From JBPOHE01 sp052035915 (GTDB lineage Bacteria > Pseudomonadota > Gammaproteobacteria > Chromatiales > Chromatiaceae), in contig JBPOHE010000127.1 of assembly GCA_052035915.1 (NCBI GenBank), forward strand, positions 1-64,000: DNA of 64,000 bases, given 5' to 3'. A program made the position numbers and the translations under genes. This document shows, piece by piece, positions 24,921 through 32,854 of the stretch (position 1 is its first letter; the number at the start of each line of letters is the position of its first letter). Below the pieces are notes generated by a model that made no database searches, was not told the origin of the DNA, and was given only the letters and a program-made list of their open reading frames with translations.

Positions 24921-26326
24921 AGCTCGGCCTCTCCATTTCCGGGTGGATCGGATGGGGTCAGATCAACGGCTGGCTCGATCTTGAAATCGACGAGGCCGTT
25001 GGAAAAACTTCCATCCGCCGGGAGTACACGGAACATCAGGGCATCGACCCGGCGGTCCAGATATTCTTCTTTACCCTTGATCACCCCCAGCACCCCGGTA
25101 TTGGCAAAAAACACCCCCTCATTGAGGTTGCATTGGAATTGGAAATCGACCCTGGCCTTATACCCTGGATGCACCTCGGCTATTCCCCGCCAGGAGGCGG
25201 CCGAGGCTCCTCCCCCCAGCTCGAATCCACTCACCGTCTTCAGCAACATACCGAATCGCACATGTTCAACGGCCACGGCAAAGTAAACGTCGTATCTCAA
25301 TACATAGGTGCGGCCCGAGAGCAGGAGATTCACCCGCCGCCCTTCTTCGTCCTGAATCCAATAGTCCCGGATCTCGGCTCCCCGACTGGGATAACAGATC
25401 GTGCTCTTGGGCTCCAGTTGGGGATCATAGCCGGCCGAACGTTCCTGGGCTGGTGGAGAAGCGGGAAGCTCCGGAAGCGGCGCTTGAACCCAAGCCCCCG
25501 TACCGCCTCGATCCGACTCCAGCATCTGGGTGCGCAGAGACTCGTAGCGGTCAGCCGGGCAATGCAACAGCTTATGGTACTGGGAAACCACCTCTTTCGG
25601 TGTTCCAGCAAGGATCAATTCCCCACGATCCAGAAGGATTGCCCGATCGCAGAGTTCAATCACCTTGTCCGCCGCATGGGAGACAAAGATGATGGTGGTC
25701 CCCGCCTCCTGCATCGCCCGAATACGTGAATAACATTTACGCTGAAAGGCCTCGTCCCCGACCGCCAAGGCTTCATCCACCACCAGGATCTCTGGATCGG
25801 TATGAATGGCCACGGCAAAGGCCAAACGCACATACATACCGCTGCTGTAAGTCTTGACCGGTCGGTCGACAAAGGCGCTAAGCTCTGAAAATTTCAGGAT
25901 TTCATCGAAACGCCCCAAAGTCTCCCGGGGCGACAATCCGAGCAGGGCGGCGTTAAGCAGAATGTTCTCCCGCCCGGTGCATTCGGGATCGAATCCGGCC
26001 CCAAGCTCCAGCAAGGCGGAAATACGCCCGGCCGTTGCGACCGTCCCAGCGCTCGCTTGCAGGGTGCCGCAAAGAATCTGCAACAGAGTGGACTTACCCG
26101 AGCCGTTCCGGCCGACGATGCCGAGCGTTTCCCCGCATCGGACATCGAAGCTCACGCCTTTCAGGGCGGAAAAACCGCTTTGATGGGCCGATCCTTGAGG
26201 AAAGAGGCTTTGGATCAGGCGAGCCCGGGGCGAATCGTACATCTGGTAGATCTTGGACAGGCCCTGCACTCTGAGTGCCAGACCGGCCTGCCGGTCACCA
26301 GCGGCTATTGGCTCCACGACCGTCAT
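24917..26326 (-). CDS. wzt: ABC transporter ATPase for polysaccharide export (Wzt-like)
   Basis: 469 aa. ABC domain in residues 15-260: Walker A GRNGSGKST (72-80), a stalk typical of Wzt/TagH (ELGAGFDPECTGRENI), signature YSSGM, Walker B ILVVDEALAVGD and the H-loop FVSHAAD. The C-terminal 160 residues form a beta-sandwich like the carbohydrate-binding domain of Wzt, which recognises the modified end of the glycan. With the Wzm-like permease 11 bp upstream it should export an undecaprenyl-linked polymer across the inner membrane. The frame is open far upstream through the permease gene, but the ATG at 26326 begins the ABC domain. Confidence 0.92.
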   Translation of the reverse strand: MTVVEPIAAGDRQAGLALRVQGLSKIYQMYDSPRARLIQSLFPQGSAHQSGFSALKGVSFDVRCGETLGIVGRNGSGKSTLLQILCGTLQASAGTVATAGRISALLELGAGFDPECTGRENILLNAALLGLSPRETLGRFDEILKFSELSAFVDRPVKTYSSGMYVRLAFAVAIHTDPEILVVDEALAVGDEAFQRKCYSRIRAMQEAGTTIIFVSHAADKVIELCDRAILLDRGELILAGTPKEVVSQYHKLLHCPADRYESLRTQMLESDRGGTGAWVQAPLPELPASPPAQERSAGYDPQLEPKSTICYPSRGAEIRDYWIQDEEGRRVNLLLSGRTYVLRYDVYFAVAVEHVRFGMLLKTVSGFELGGGASAASWRGIAEVHPGYKARVDFQFQCNLNEGVFFANTGVLGVIKGKEEYLDRRVDALMFRVLPADGSFSNGLVDFKIEPAVDLTPSDPPGNGEAEL

Positions 26327-26337
26327 AGCGACGAAAC

Positions 26338-27144
26338 TCAGATCACGTCGGCAAAACCTGGGCTGAGGCGTTGAAACAGCCTCCATCCAGTCCCCAGGAT
26401 GATCAGGGAAAACAGTAAAAACAGCCCCAACCCGGACCAATGGGGATCCTGTCCCAACAAGGACAAACCTCGAACCTCCTCGATGACAAAGGCCAGCGGA
26501 TTCCAGCGCATCCAGTTTTGTACCCACGCCGGCAGGACCTCGCTGGGATAAAACACCGGACTGAGAAATAACAAGGCTTGCATCAGCGGCCCCATGGTAT
26601 GGGCGAGGTCGCGCACATAGACCCCAAAAGCGGCGAGCATCCAACTCAGTCCCAGCAACAAGAAGGCATAGGGAAGGAAGACCAGGGGTAACCAGAGCAG
26701 CGTGATATGAAGGGCCCCCGCCGTCACCAAAGAGACCACAGCGAGAATAAACAACCCGATAAAAAAATGGGTGGCGGCCGCCCCTACCTGAACCAAGGGC
26801 AATACCCAAAGGGGAAAGACAACCTTTTTCACAAAATTGACATTTCCGGTAACCACCATTGGCGCTCGGATCAGGGGCTCAGACGCAAAATTGAACACCA
26901 GGAGACCGGCAAAGAGCATCATGGCAAAGGCGGAGGTGGCAATACCGCCCGCTGGCCCCCAGCGGGCCTGAAACAGTTCCCCGAAGACAAAGGTAAACAC
27001 AGCGAGCAAGGCGAAAGGGGTAAGGAAAGACCAGAGCACCCCCAAAATCGTCCCTCGATAACGCAGGGTCATCTCGCGCAGAAACAACCGATGCGCGATA
27101 TGCAGGCTGTTACCGAGAGACAGCTTATCCACCCTCATTCCCAT
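26338..27144 (-). CDS. wzm: ABC-2 type polysaccharide export permease (Wzm-like)
   Basis: 268 aa with six predicted membrane helices. The N-terminal amphipathic segment (LFLREMTLRYRGTILGVLWSF) and the motif PVFYPSEVLPAWVQNWMRWNP are typical of Wzm/TagG. It forms the channel for the Wzt-like ATPase encoded immediately downstream. It is the first gene of the leftward glycan operon; the extended dyad element copy 3 fills the region upstream. Confidence 0.92.
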   Translation of the reverse strand: MGMRVDKLSLGNSLHIAHRLFLREMTLRYRGTILGVLWSFLTPFALLAVFTFVFGELFQARWGPAGGIATSAFAMMLFAGLLVFNFASEPLIRAPMVVTGNVNFVKKVVFPLWVLPLVQVGAAATHFFIGLFILAVVSLVTAGALHITLLWLPLVFLPYAFLLLGLSWMLAAFGVYVRDLAHTMGPLMQALLFLSPVFYPSEVLPAWVQNWMRWNPLAFVIEEVRGLSLLGQDPHWSGLGLFLLFSLIILGTGWRLFQRLSPGFADVI

Positions 27145-27654
27145 GTCTGAACCACCATCCCATCAGTTATCAACCGAATCCTTTCCGTCCCCTGTTCTCT
27201 GGCAGAGGGATGATACCCTTTCTGAATACAGCTTAGGCTTTCGAGTGCTTAGACAGACGCGGGCACCGGTCCAAAATCTGCCGACTGGAGGAAAACCCAG
27301 CAGGAAGAGATATTCGCGCTCGGTTGTTCCGGGCATTGACCGAAAACGGCCATTTATCGTTCTTGCCAAGAGAACATAACCAAAATATCCGATGCATTGT
27401 TCTCCATTGGAGAACAAAAATCCAGGCCAAAGAGCCCAGGCCCGGGAGCTCGACGGGTAGTCGGACCAGCCATGACGAGCCTCCCCTCTCTCAGGATCAA
27501 CCCATACTCTTTGCTGGACACATCTCATGGTACCGAATGCCAGAGCGGATGAAGACGCCAGCCGCTCACCCGCCGATTCGGGAAAACCGAAGCCGAGTTG
27601 GTATAACAGATAGCCTCCATACCAGAGCCGAAGAACGGCAAACGGCCAGGGTTA
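27145..27654. other. Intergenic region holding an extended dyad element
   Basis: About 290 bp of this gap (27278-27591) resembles the region around copy 5 (46090-46407), including sequences outside the 120-bp core, and is bracketed by degenerate direct repeats (gccgactggaggaaaaccc / gccgattcgggaaaacc). No gene is visible. It must also hold the promoter of the Wzm-Wzt operon, which I could not pick out. Confidence 0.6.
27327..27447. repeat. Dispersed dyad element, copy 3
   Basis: TTCCGGGCA (27327-27335), dyads GTTCT...AGAAC at 27359-27375 and GTTCTC-N5-GAGAAC at 27399-27415 (starts 40 bp apart), right arm GGCCCGGGA (27439-27447). Confidence 0.9.
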
Positions 27655-28096
27655 TCATTGAGGGAAGAAGGCCAAATGAATGGTTTGCTCAGGCGACCAA
27701 GGACAGACTTCTGGAAAGCGGTCCATAGCCATCCCGGTTTCCTTTCCGGCCAAAAGGCGCGCATCGCCCCATAGGTCATCCCACCATTCAGAATCATTGA
27801 GGACGGCCTTGAGACTTGGGGTCTTTTCCATACGCCGCAGGATACTTTTGCGTTGGGTTTGAAGGGTCATTTCCCAACTCCGACATCGCCACTCAGGCTG
27901 TACCACCCACTTGCGAAAATGGGCCAACAAGACGGCTATGCGGCTGGCCAGTTCTCGCTGCTCACTTTTTCCCACATCCTCACTCCTCGGCAATGTGATC
28001 GATATCCAACTCTGAGAAGCGTCCGGCTCGTAATAAACGGGCTTGCTCCGCGGCCCACAGCAGAATGTCCTGCTCATAGAGGATGGGCACAGCCAT
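27655..28096 (-). pseudogene. DUF29-family gene with a frameshift
   Basis: The 5' part, from ATG 28096 (or GTG 28090, better placed behind AGGAG), reads a DUF29 N-terminus (YEQDILLWAAEQARLL...LDIDHIAEE) and meets a stop at about 27981. In another frame the rest follows without a gap: EDVGKSEQRELASRIAVLL, then the Trp-rich helix and WDDLWGDARLLAGKETG, ending with a near-canonical DUF29 C-terminus at 27655. A 2-nt loss at about 27981-27985 (gaggagtgagg) explains the break. DUF29 proteins are small and of unknown function. Either a pseudogene or a sequencing error. Confidence 0.8.
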
Positions 28097-28245
28097 CTCC
28101 TGATGGATTTCAGTTCATTGACAAATGAAAGCGATAAGCCGTGTAGTTGATATCAGGTAAGCGAGCACTTCCTCCACGAGAGGCCCAGTGAAGGGGGCAT
28201 CGAGTGCCTTGCCTTATCCGACCACGGTACCTGAAGCTGGGGATA

Positions 28246-29175
28246 TCATTTTTGTTCAACCGAAGGTTCGAGTGGCAAGACCTGTCCCTCTGGTGATGAA
28301 GAATACTGGGTGCGCGCCTTCTCATACGCCGCCGCAATGGCGGCTGGATTAGCGGTGGCTTTGGCAGAATCGGTTTTTTCCCGCTTCCAGAGTTCTGTTT
28401 GATCGCGTACGAAATCTCGGGAAAGTTTACCGATAATAGTAGGCTTGACTTCGTCAAAGGGAAGCGCCGACTCAGCTCTTATCCCTTCTAATTTAATGAC
28501 ATGAAAGCCGAAATCCGTTTCCACCACGTCCGCAAGCTCCCCAGAGGCCTGTAACCCAAACACAGCCTCTTCAAAAGGCTTCACCATCTTTCCCCGCGCG
28601 AACCAGCCAAGGTCTCCCCCTTTCGATGCCGACCCCGGATCCTGCGAATAAGCCTGCGCCAAGGCGGCAAAATCCTCTCCTCCCCTGGCTCGACTCAACA
28701 GTGCCACGGCCTCTTTTCGGGCTTCATCCTTATGGCAGTCTTTCACCTTTATCAGCAGGTGCCTCGCCCTGCGCATCTCAGGTTGCCGATATTCCTCAGG
28801 GTGTGTCATGTAATATTGTTTTGCCAGTGTCTGAAAATCCGGCACAGAAATTTCTGATCGCACTTGTTCCATCAGCATTCGAAGCAACACTTGATCCGCG
28901 ACCCGGCGTATCGCCTTTTGGGCCTCTGCTGAATGTTCGATCTCTCGGGCACGCACCTCGGCCAGCAATTTTTCCCGTCGATAGAGAGAGTTCACCAACT
29001 CGATGGCCTTACCCTGATTCGCCAACAGCAACCGGCGTTGATCGGATGAGAGCGAGGCTACCTCATCCAGGAACATCTCTTCGGTAACGACCTGGTCACC
29101 CTCGATCAGGCCCCCCTCCTCGGCCAAGACCTGTGCCGATATCACCAAGCAAAGTGTCACTGCGAGCTTATACAT
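28246..29175 (-). CDS. Exported parvulin-type peptidyl-prolyl isomerase (cassette 2)
   Basis: 309-aa periplasmic foldase. Signal peptide at residues 1-18 (ending VLA-EEG). A SurA/PrsA-like helical N-domain is followed by a PpiC domain with RARHLLIKVKDCHKDEA, GGDLGWFARGKMVKPFEEAVF and GFHVIKLEG. Paralogue of the 6686 foldase but without its CxCxxCxC insert. It lies 79 bp downstream of the collagen-like gene, behind a terminator hairpin, an arrangement mirrored in cassette 1. Probable client: the collagen-like and/or 506-aa exported protein. Confidence 0.88.
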   Translation of the reverse strand: MYKLAVTLCLVISAQVLAEEGGLIEGDQVVTEEMFLDEVASLSSDQRRLLLANQGKAIELVNSLYRREKLLAEVRAREIEHSAEAQKAIRRVADQVLLRMLMEQVRSEISVPDFQTLAKQYYMTHPEEYRQPEMRRARHLLIKVKDCHKDEARKEAVALLSRARGGEDFAALAQAYSQDPGSASKGGDLGWFARGKMVKPFEEAVFGLQASGELADVVETDFGFHVIKLEGIRAESALPFDEVKPTIIGKLSRDFVRDQTELWKREKTDSAKATANPAAIAAAYEKARTQYSSSPEGQVLPLEPSVEQK

Positions 29176-29196
29176 TTACCAGCCGCCCAGTAATAA

Positions 29197-29237
29197 TAGA
29201 AAAACCGGAATGCAGCTCATTCGCTGCGATCCCGGTT
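29197..29237 (-). terminator. Rho-independent terminator before the cassette-2 foldase
   Basis: Minus-strand stem AACCGG...CCGGTT with an inner GCAGC/GCTGC pairing (29202-29237), followed by TTTCTATT. It lies between the collagen-like gene and the foldase. Confidence 0.75.
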
Positions 29238-29254
29238 CAGAATGGAGAACGAGC

Positions 29255-30049
29255 TTAATTGATAATCTGCGTTCTACAAATACTCGACCCGCCGCACTGC
29301 TCAGCACCCACTCCACTCGGGGTAAAGTTCATATAGAGGATGGTATTCGACGGTACCACACATGAAGAAACGAAGGGGTCGAAGCCGAATAACCCGGAAA
29401 ACGAATTCGCCGAGACATAGGCCTGATCCACGAGATCGACGTAGGGCGCCACAGCGCTGAAGATACACTTTGTATTGGCAGGATTTAGATCACCGGGAGT
29501 GACGGAGATGGCTCCGGAGAAACTCGAAAAAGTCTCTCCCGCCTCAGCCCGATCCAGTTTGAGTCGCAGTTGCATATTCTGGCCAAAATGTACCCTGGCC
29601 GAATAGACCTGTCCCCAACTGATTGAACCCTGATACTCGCAGTTGGTTGAATTCCAGTTTTCTCCACGAATGCAACCAGGTACAAAAGTCCTGTTACTAT
29701 TCGGAGACAAGTCAAAAACGATCACATTCGATTGGTTGGGTGGTGACCATACCCCTTGCCCAGGATCTCCAGTCGATCCAGTGGCACCCGTGGAGCCAGT
29801 CGATCCAGTGGAACCAGTAGAACCCGTCGGACCTGTGGAGCCAGTAGCCCCTGATGAGCACCCAATGACGGCCACTGTAGCGTTTCCAGAGCCATCAACC
29901 GCGATCGATGCCAGCGTGCAGGTTTCCTGCACCCCATTTCGAGTCAGGGTAGCCGTTGCCGCCTCCACGCCCTGGCTACCAAGTATGGTTACACCCACAC
30001 CCAGCATCATGCCAGTCCCGCGCACCAAGCGCTTACCCATGGTTGCCAT
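29255..30049 (-). CDS. Exported collagen-like repeat protein (cassette 2)
   Basis: 264 aa. Signal peptide (residues 1-29, ending GVEA). After a short domain (to about 73) comes a Gly-X-X tract of about 33 residues (GATGSTGPTGSTGSTGS type), rich in Ser/Thr, then a C-terminal beta-rich domain with four or more Cys (GCIRGENW, TKCIF, SSCVVP, ICRTQ). Ser/Thr-rich collagen-like stalks in bacteria are usually surface exposed and often O-glycosylated, and glycan genes are close by. The ATG at 30049 has AGGTG 6 nt upstream; the frame continues to 30220 without coding character. It has its own transcription unit, being bounded by terminators on both sides. Confidence 0.85.
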   Translation of the reverse strand: MATMGKRLVRGTGMMLGVGVTILGSQGVEAATATLTRNGVQETCTLASIAVDGSGNATVAVIGCSSGATGSTGPTGSTGSTGSTGSTGATGSTGDPGQGVWSPPNQSNVIVFDLSPNSNRTFVPGCIRGENWNSTNCEYQGSISWGQVYSARVHFGQNMQLRLKLDRAEAGETFSSFSGAISVTPGDLNPANTKCIFSAVAPYVDLVDQAYVSANSFSGLFGFDPFVSSCVVPSNTILYMNFTPSGVGAEQCGGSSICRTQIIN

Positions 30050-30331
30050 GTCTTTCACCTTCTGCCCAATATCACAACAAACGTAAACCGACTTCACCCT
30101 TTTAAAAATCGCAGAAAACTCCGCAAGAAGGCAGTAACAAGTAATGGTTTTTTTTCGCTGATTCGTAACATTGTTATCCAAATCAAGGGGGTAGCTCATA
30201 GTCAAATGGCCCCTAGCCACCCGCAGCCATACATCCAGTATGGACTATTATCCCATTGTGTTCTTTGAACATTGTCATGTGAAAATGGAGATCACAAGCT
30301 CCCAGGAACACCCAATCAACCTCATCTCAGC

Positions 30332-30358
30332 AAAAAAAGAGGGGGCATGGCCCCCTCT
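30332..30358 (-). terminator. Rho-independent terminator after the 506-aa exported protein
   Basis: Perfect 9-bp stem AGAGGGGGC / GCCCCCTCT (30338-30358) with a 3-nt loop, then a minus-strand run of seven T. It lies 53 bp after the 30411 stop. The interval 30050-30331 contains no gene and should carry the collagen-like gene's promoter. Confidence 0.92.
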
Positions 30359-30410
30359 TTCGAGCATCTTCCTCGATACTCAGGCACTCAACATGAAGAG
30401 GCTATCTCCA

Positions 30411-31931
30411 TTACTGAGCGCTGGTAGAAACATTCCTTCTATAGGCATGATTCCACATCGAACCATAGTTGAGGGTATTGTCACCTGCCACACCGTTCTC
30501 CAGCGTGGTATAGGACATACCGATCACGGGCAGTCCATAGAACAGGGCACCACGAGTAGCGCTGGGTACCATACGAGTAGGACCAGCCCCGCCTTCGTTG
30601 GCATCGAGACCCACATCCAACCAGCCATTCTCAATGCTGTTCGAGGACACATTGATGTTCTGGGAGACGGCAGAACCCAGGGCATTGGTACCGTTGAAGG
30701 TCAAGACATTGACCTCTTTACACAGCTCGTTACGCCCTTGGGGAGGCGGCGGCGAGAAGTCGGAGGTCAGCTCGGGAGTAAACTCCTCACGGTCATGAAC
30801 AGTCAAAGTAACCTGATCGCAGGAGAGCCCATCACCGTCCGTATCCTTTTGGAAGGTCTTGGCGAAAGGCGCACGAGCCGCACCGGCAGCGATACCCGGC
30901 TGACGGGTATCCACATAGAAGTACTTGGTCGGGAAGGTCACGACCATATCCGTCTCGGCATTGACACCCTCAGCCACGTTAAACTGATTCAGCAAGCTCT
31001 GACGGGTCAGCACCGCACTGACCGCATCCACCGGCACACTCCAAGAGTCGACCGCTACGCCAGCCACGCCAGCACCCGGGCCAGTATCAAGATTCACCAC
31101 AGATATGGCCGGGAAAACGTCGCCAAGGTTCGGCTGAGAGTCACGAGCCTGGAAGATCAAGTCGTTAGTAGAGGAATCGTCTGGCGCGCCAGCTGCCGGG
31201 TTGAAGAAGTTCGCCAAGGTCACCGCCTCGTAAGCCCCGGCCTTCCCCGCATCAACCTTGATCAGGGTACCCGTGCCTTTGAGGTTGTTCTTGGGCTCGT
31301 TGAACTCAGCCCGCACAGCCGCCAGGTTGGTCTCGAACGCGGTCACGATACCGGCGCAGTCCCGAGGCGTGCCACTGACATGCTTGGCCTTGTGGGCGAC
31401 AGTACCGGACACGTTCTCGTTACCAGCTGGCGAGACACCCATCTCAATGACCTCGACATGGCCTTCCTTGGTGCGATCCAAACCGGTAGGACCGCCATCG
31501 GCATTACTCTGGGTGTAATCGAAGTTGGTGAAGTCAATCCCGCGCAGGCCGGCCGCCGCATCAATGACCGGCAGCTGGGGCTGGGTGCAGGTCTTATCAT
31601 TGGTCTGCACACGGGCGACGGTACCGTCCGGGCTGAGGGTGACAGCACCCACCCAGACATCCCACGGGGACAGGATGATATTGAAGTCGCGCACGTCACG
31701 GCTGTTGTGGGCCTCACGGAACCGCAACTTGACCGCAACCGTATCGGCGCTGGCATTGGTGATGTTCAGATAGGTGTCATACCCATTCAGCACACCGTAG
31801 TATGGAAAGAGTAGCACCTCACCCAACCCGTCGTCCGCCAGATTCACGGCCTGGACGGCCGGGGCGGCGATTCCAACGGCTCCGGCAACAGCCAAAGCCA
31901 TCGCGGATCTCTTGAACTTCATTTTTGTCAT
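30411..31931 (-). CDS. Exported protein of unknown family, paralogue of 7754 (cassette 2)
   Basis: 506 aa with a signal peptide (residues 1-28, ending AVQA). Family not recognised, but clearly homologous to the 720-aa protein of cassette 1: PYYGVLNGYDT, AVKLRFREAHNSRDVRDF, LSPWDVWVG, ENVSGTVAHKAKHVSGTPRDC, NGWLDVG and the end MWNHAYRR. Beta-rich and without membrane segments or a sorting signal that I can see. The ATG at 31931 has GGGAG 9 nt upstream. The T2SS operon lies upstream on the same strand, separated only by the NTF2-like gene, so secretion by that system is plausible but unproven. Confidence 0.85.
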   Translation of the reverse strand: MTKMKFKRSAMALAVAGAVGIAAPAVQAVNLADDGLGEVLLFPYYGVLNGYDTYLNITNASADTVAVKLRFREAHNSRDVRDFNIILSPWDVWVGAVTLSPDGTVARVQTNDKTCTQPQLPVIDAAAGLRGIDFTNFDYTQSNADGGPTGLDRTKEGHVEVIEMGVSPAGNENVSGTVAHKAKHVSGTPRDCAGIVTAFETNLAAVRAEFNEPKNNLKGTGTLIKVDAGKAGAYEAVTLANFFNPAAGAPDDSSTNDLIFQARDSQPNLGDVFPAISVVNLDTGPGAGVAGVAVDSWSVPVDAVSAVLTRQSLLNQFNVAEGVNAETDMVVTFPTKYFYVDTRQPGIAAGAARAPFAKTFQKDTDGDGLSCDQVTLTVHDREEFTPELTSDFSPPPPQGRNELCKEVNVLTFNGTNALGSAVSQNINVSSNSIENGWLDVGLDANEGGAGPTRMVPSATRGALFYGLPVIGMSYTTLENGVAGDNTLNYGSMWNHAYRRNVSTSAQ

Positions 31932-32088
31932 TTAGGTTTTCTCCCTTATCGATCGACAAGTTTCATACAACGATAGCCTGCAGGGCCTACCCTATTCTCT
32001 CTGTACGCTCTAAAGACGATAGAGCCCTAGCGCACAAGGAATACACCACGGGGCGGATCATACCAGAATCCCTACCTAAGTGAAGCCT

Positions 32089-32538
32089 TTAGCGAGTTTC
32101 GTGAAACCAGTCACGCCCCTCTTGGACCCAAGTCTCTTGCAGGTACCTGACGCCATTGACGATCGGCGTTGGCATGTTCGGCAAAAGCGCCTTATAGGCC
32201 ACCCGCACCGTTACCTGCGCTTTGGAACCCTCGAACTTCACTTCGGTGGTTTCGGCGCTTGTCCAAAGGATCCGATCCCCGAACTTCCCCCCAAAAGCCT
32301 GCACACTGTAAGCCTCACGAAAACTGGGGGTCTCGAACTGGTAGGCCGTCTGAAAATCTCGCCGGATGAGCGCTTCCCAACGGGCTTTCACCCGTTCTTT
32401 TAGCTCCGCATCCACAGCCTGCGCCACGCTTTCGCCGGGCATTGGCTCCGCAACTTGGGAGCCGGAGGCCATGCCAAAAGCACCACCCCCCCAAAGCAAA
32501 CCCAGCCACATCCAAAAACGCAGGAACGAAATTTTCAT
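32089..32538 (-). CDS. Exported NTF2-like protein (cassette 2)
   Basis: 149 aa with a signal peptide (about 1-25) and an NTF2/SnoaL-like fold: ERVKARWEALIRRDFQTAYQFETPSFREAY, beta strands, and ETWVQEGRDWFHETR at the end. Paralogue of 9994-10464, including the C-terminal ETWxxxGxxWxH pattern. Start ATG 32538 with AGGTG 8 nt upstream. A near-consensus promoter lies just before it, so cassette 2 is transcribed independently of gspD. No function can be assigned. Confidence 0.8.
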   Translation of the reverse strand: MKISFLRFWMWLGLLWGGGAFGMASGSQVAEPMPGESVAQAVDAELKERVKARWEALIRRDFQTAYQFETPSFREAYSVQAFGGKFGDRILWTSAETTEVKFEGSKAQVTVRVAYKALLPNMPTPIVNGVRYLQETWVQEGRDWFHETR

Positions 32539-32562
32539 TACTGCAACACCTTTCGGCTTGTT

Positions 32563-32591
32563 GTTATAATCCAACAGAAGTGAGTTGTCAA
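32563..32591 (-). promoter_or_regulatory. Near-consensus sigma-70 promoter of cassette 2
   Basis: On the minus strand TTGACA (32591-32586), a 17-bp spacer and TATAAC (32568-32563). Transcription would start close to 32556, giving a leader of about 20 nt containing the AGGTG ribosome site. The remainder of 32592-32854 shows nothing else. Confidence 0.85.
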
Positions 32592-32854
32592 GCTTTTACA
32601 CCACATACGAGACAATCCTGACGAAGATTTACCCACTTCTTCCCTTGGTGTGGCGCAATTCATACAAAACCGTTCCAAACACCGAAACCATCCCCCAAAC
32701 CCATCCCTTGGATATTCCTTCATAAAGGCATGATATATTAAGGGTTATCGAAGCAGTTCGGCTACCGGAAAAAAGCCAGATCCTTTGCAAGGACCGACAA
32801 GGCCACCGCACAAATTCCCCCACTATTTCATTGCTTGTCGGTCAAAACCTTCCG

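Noticed and set aside
29755..29860. Short tandem repeats that might suggest a CRISPR or minisatellite
   Set aside because: They encode the Gly-X-X tract of the collagen-like protein; no conserved repeat-spacer structure. No CRISPR array was seen anywhere.
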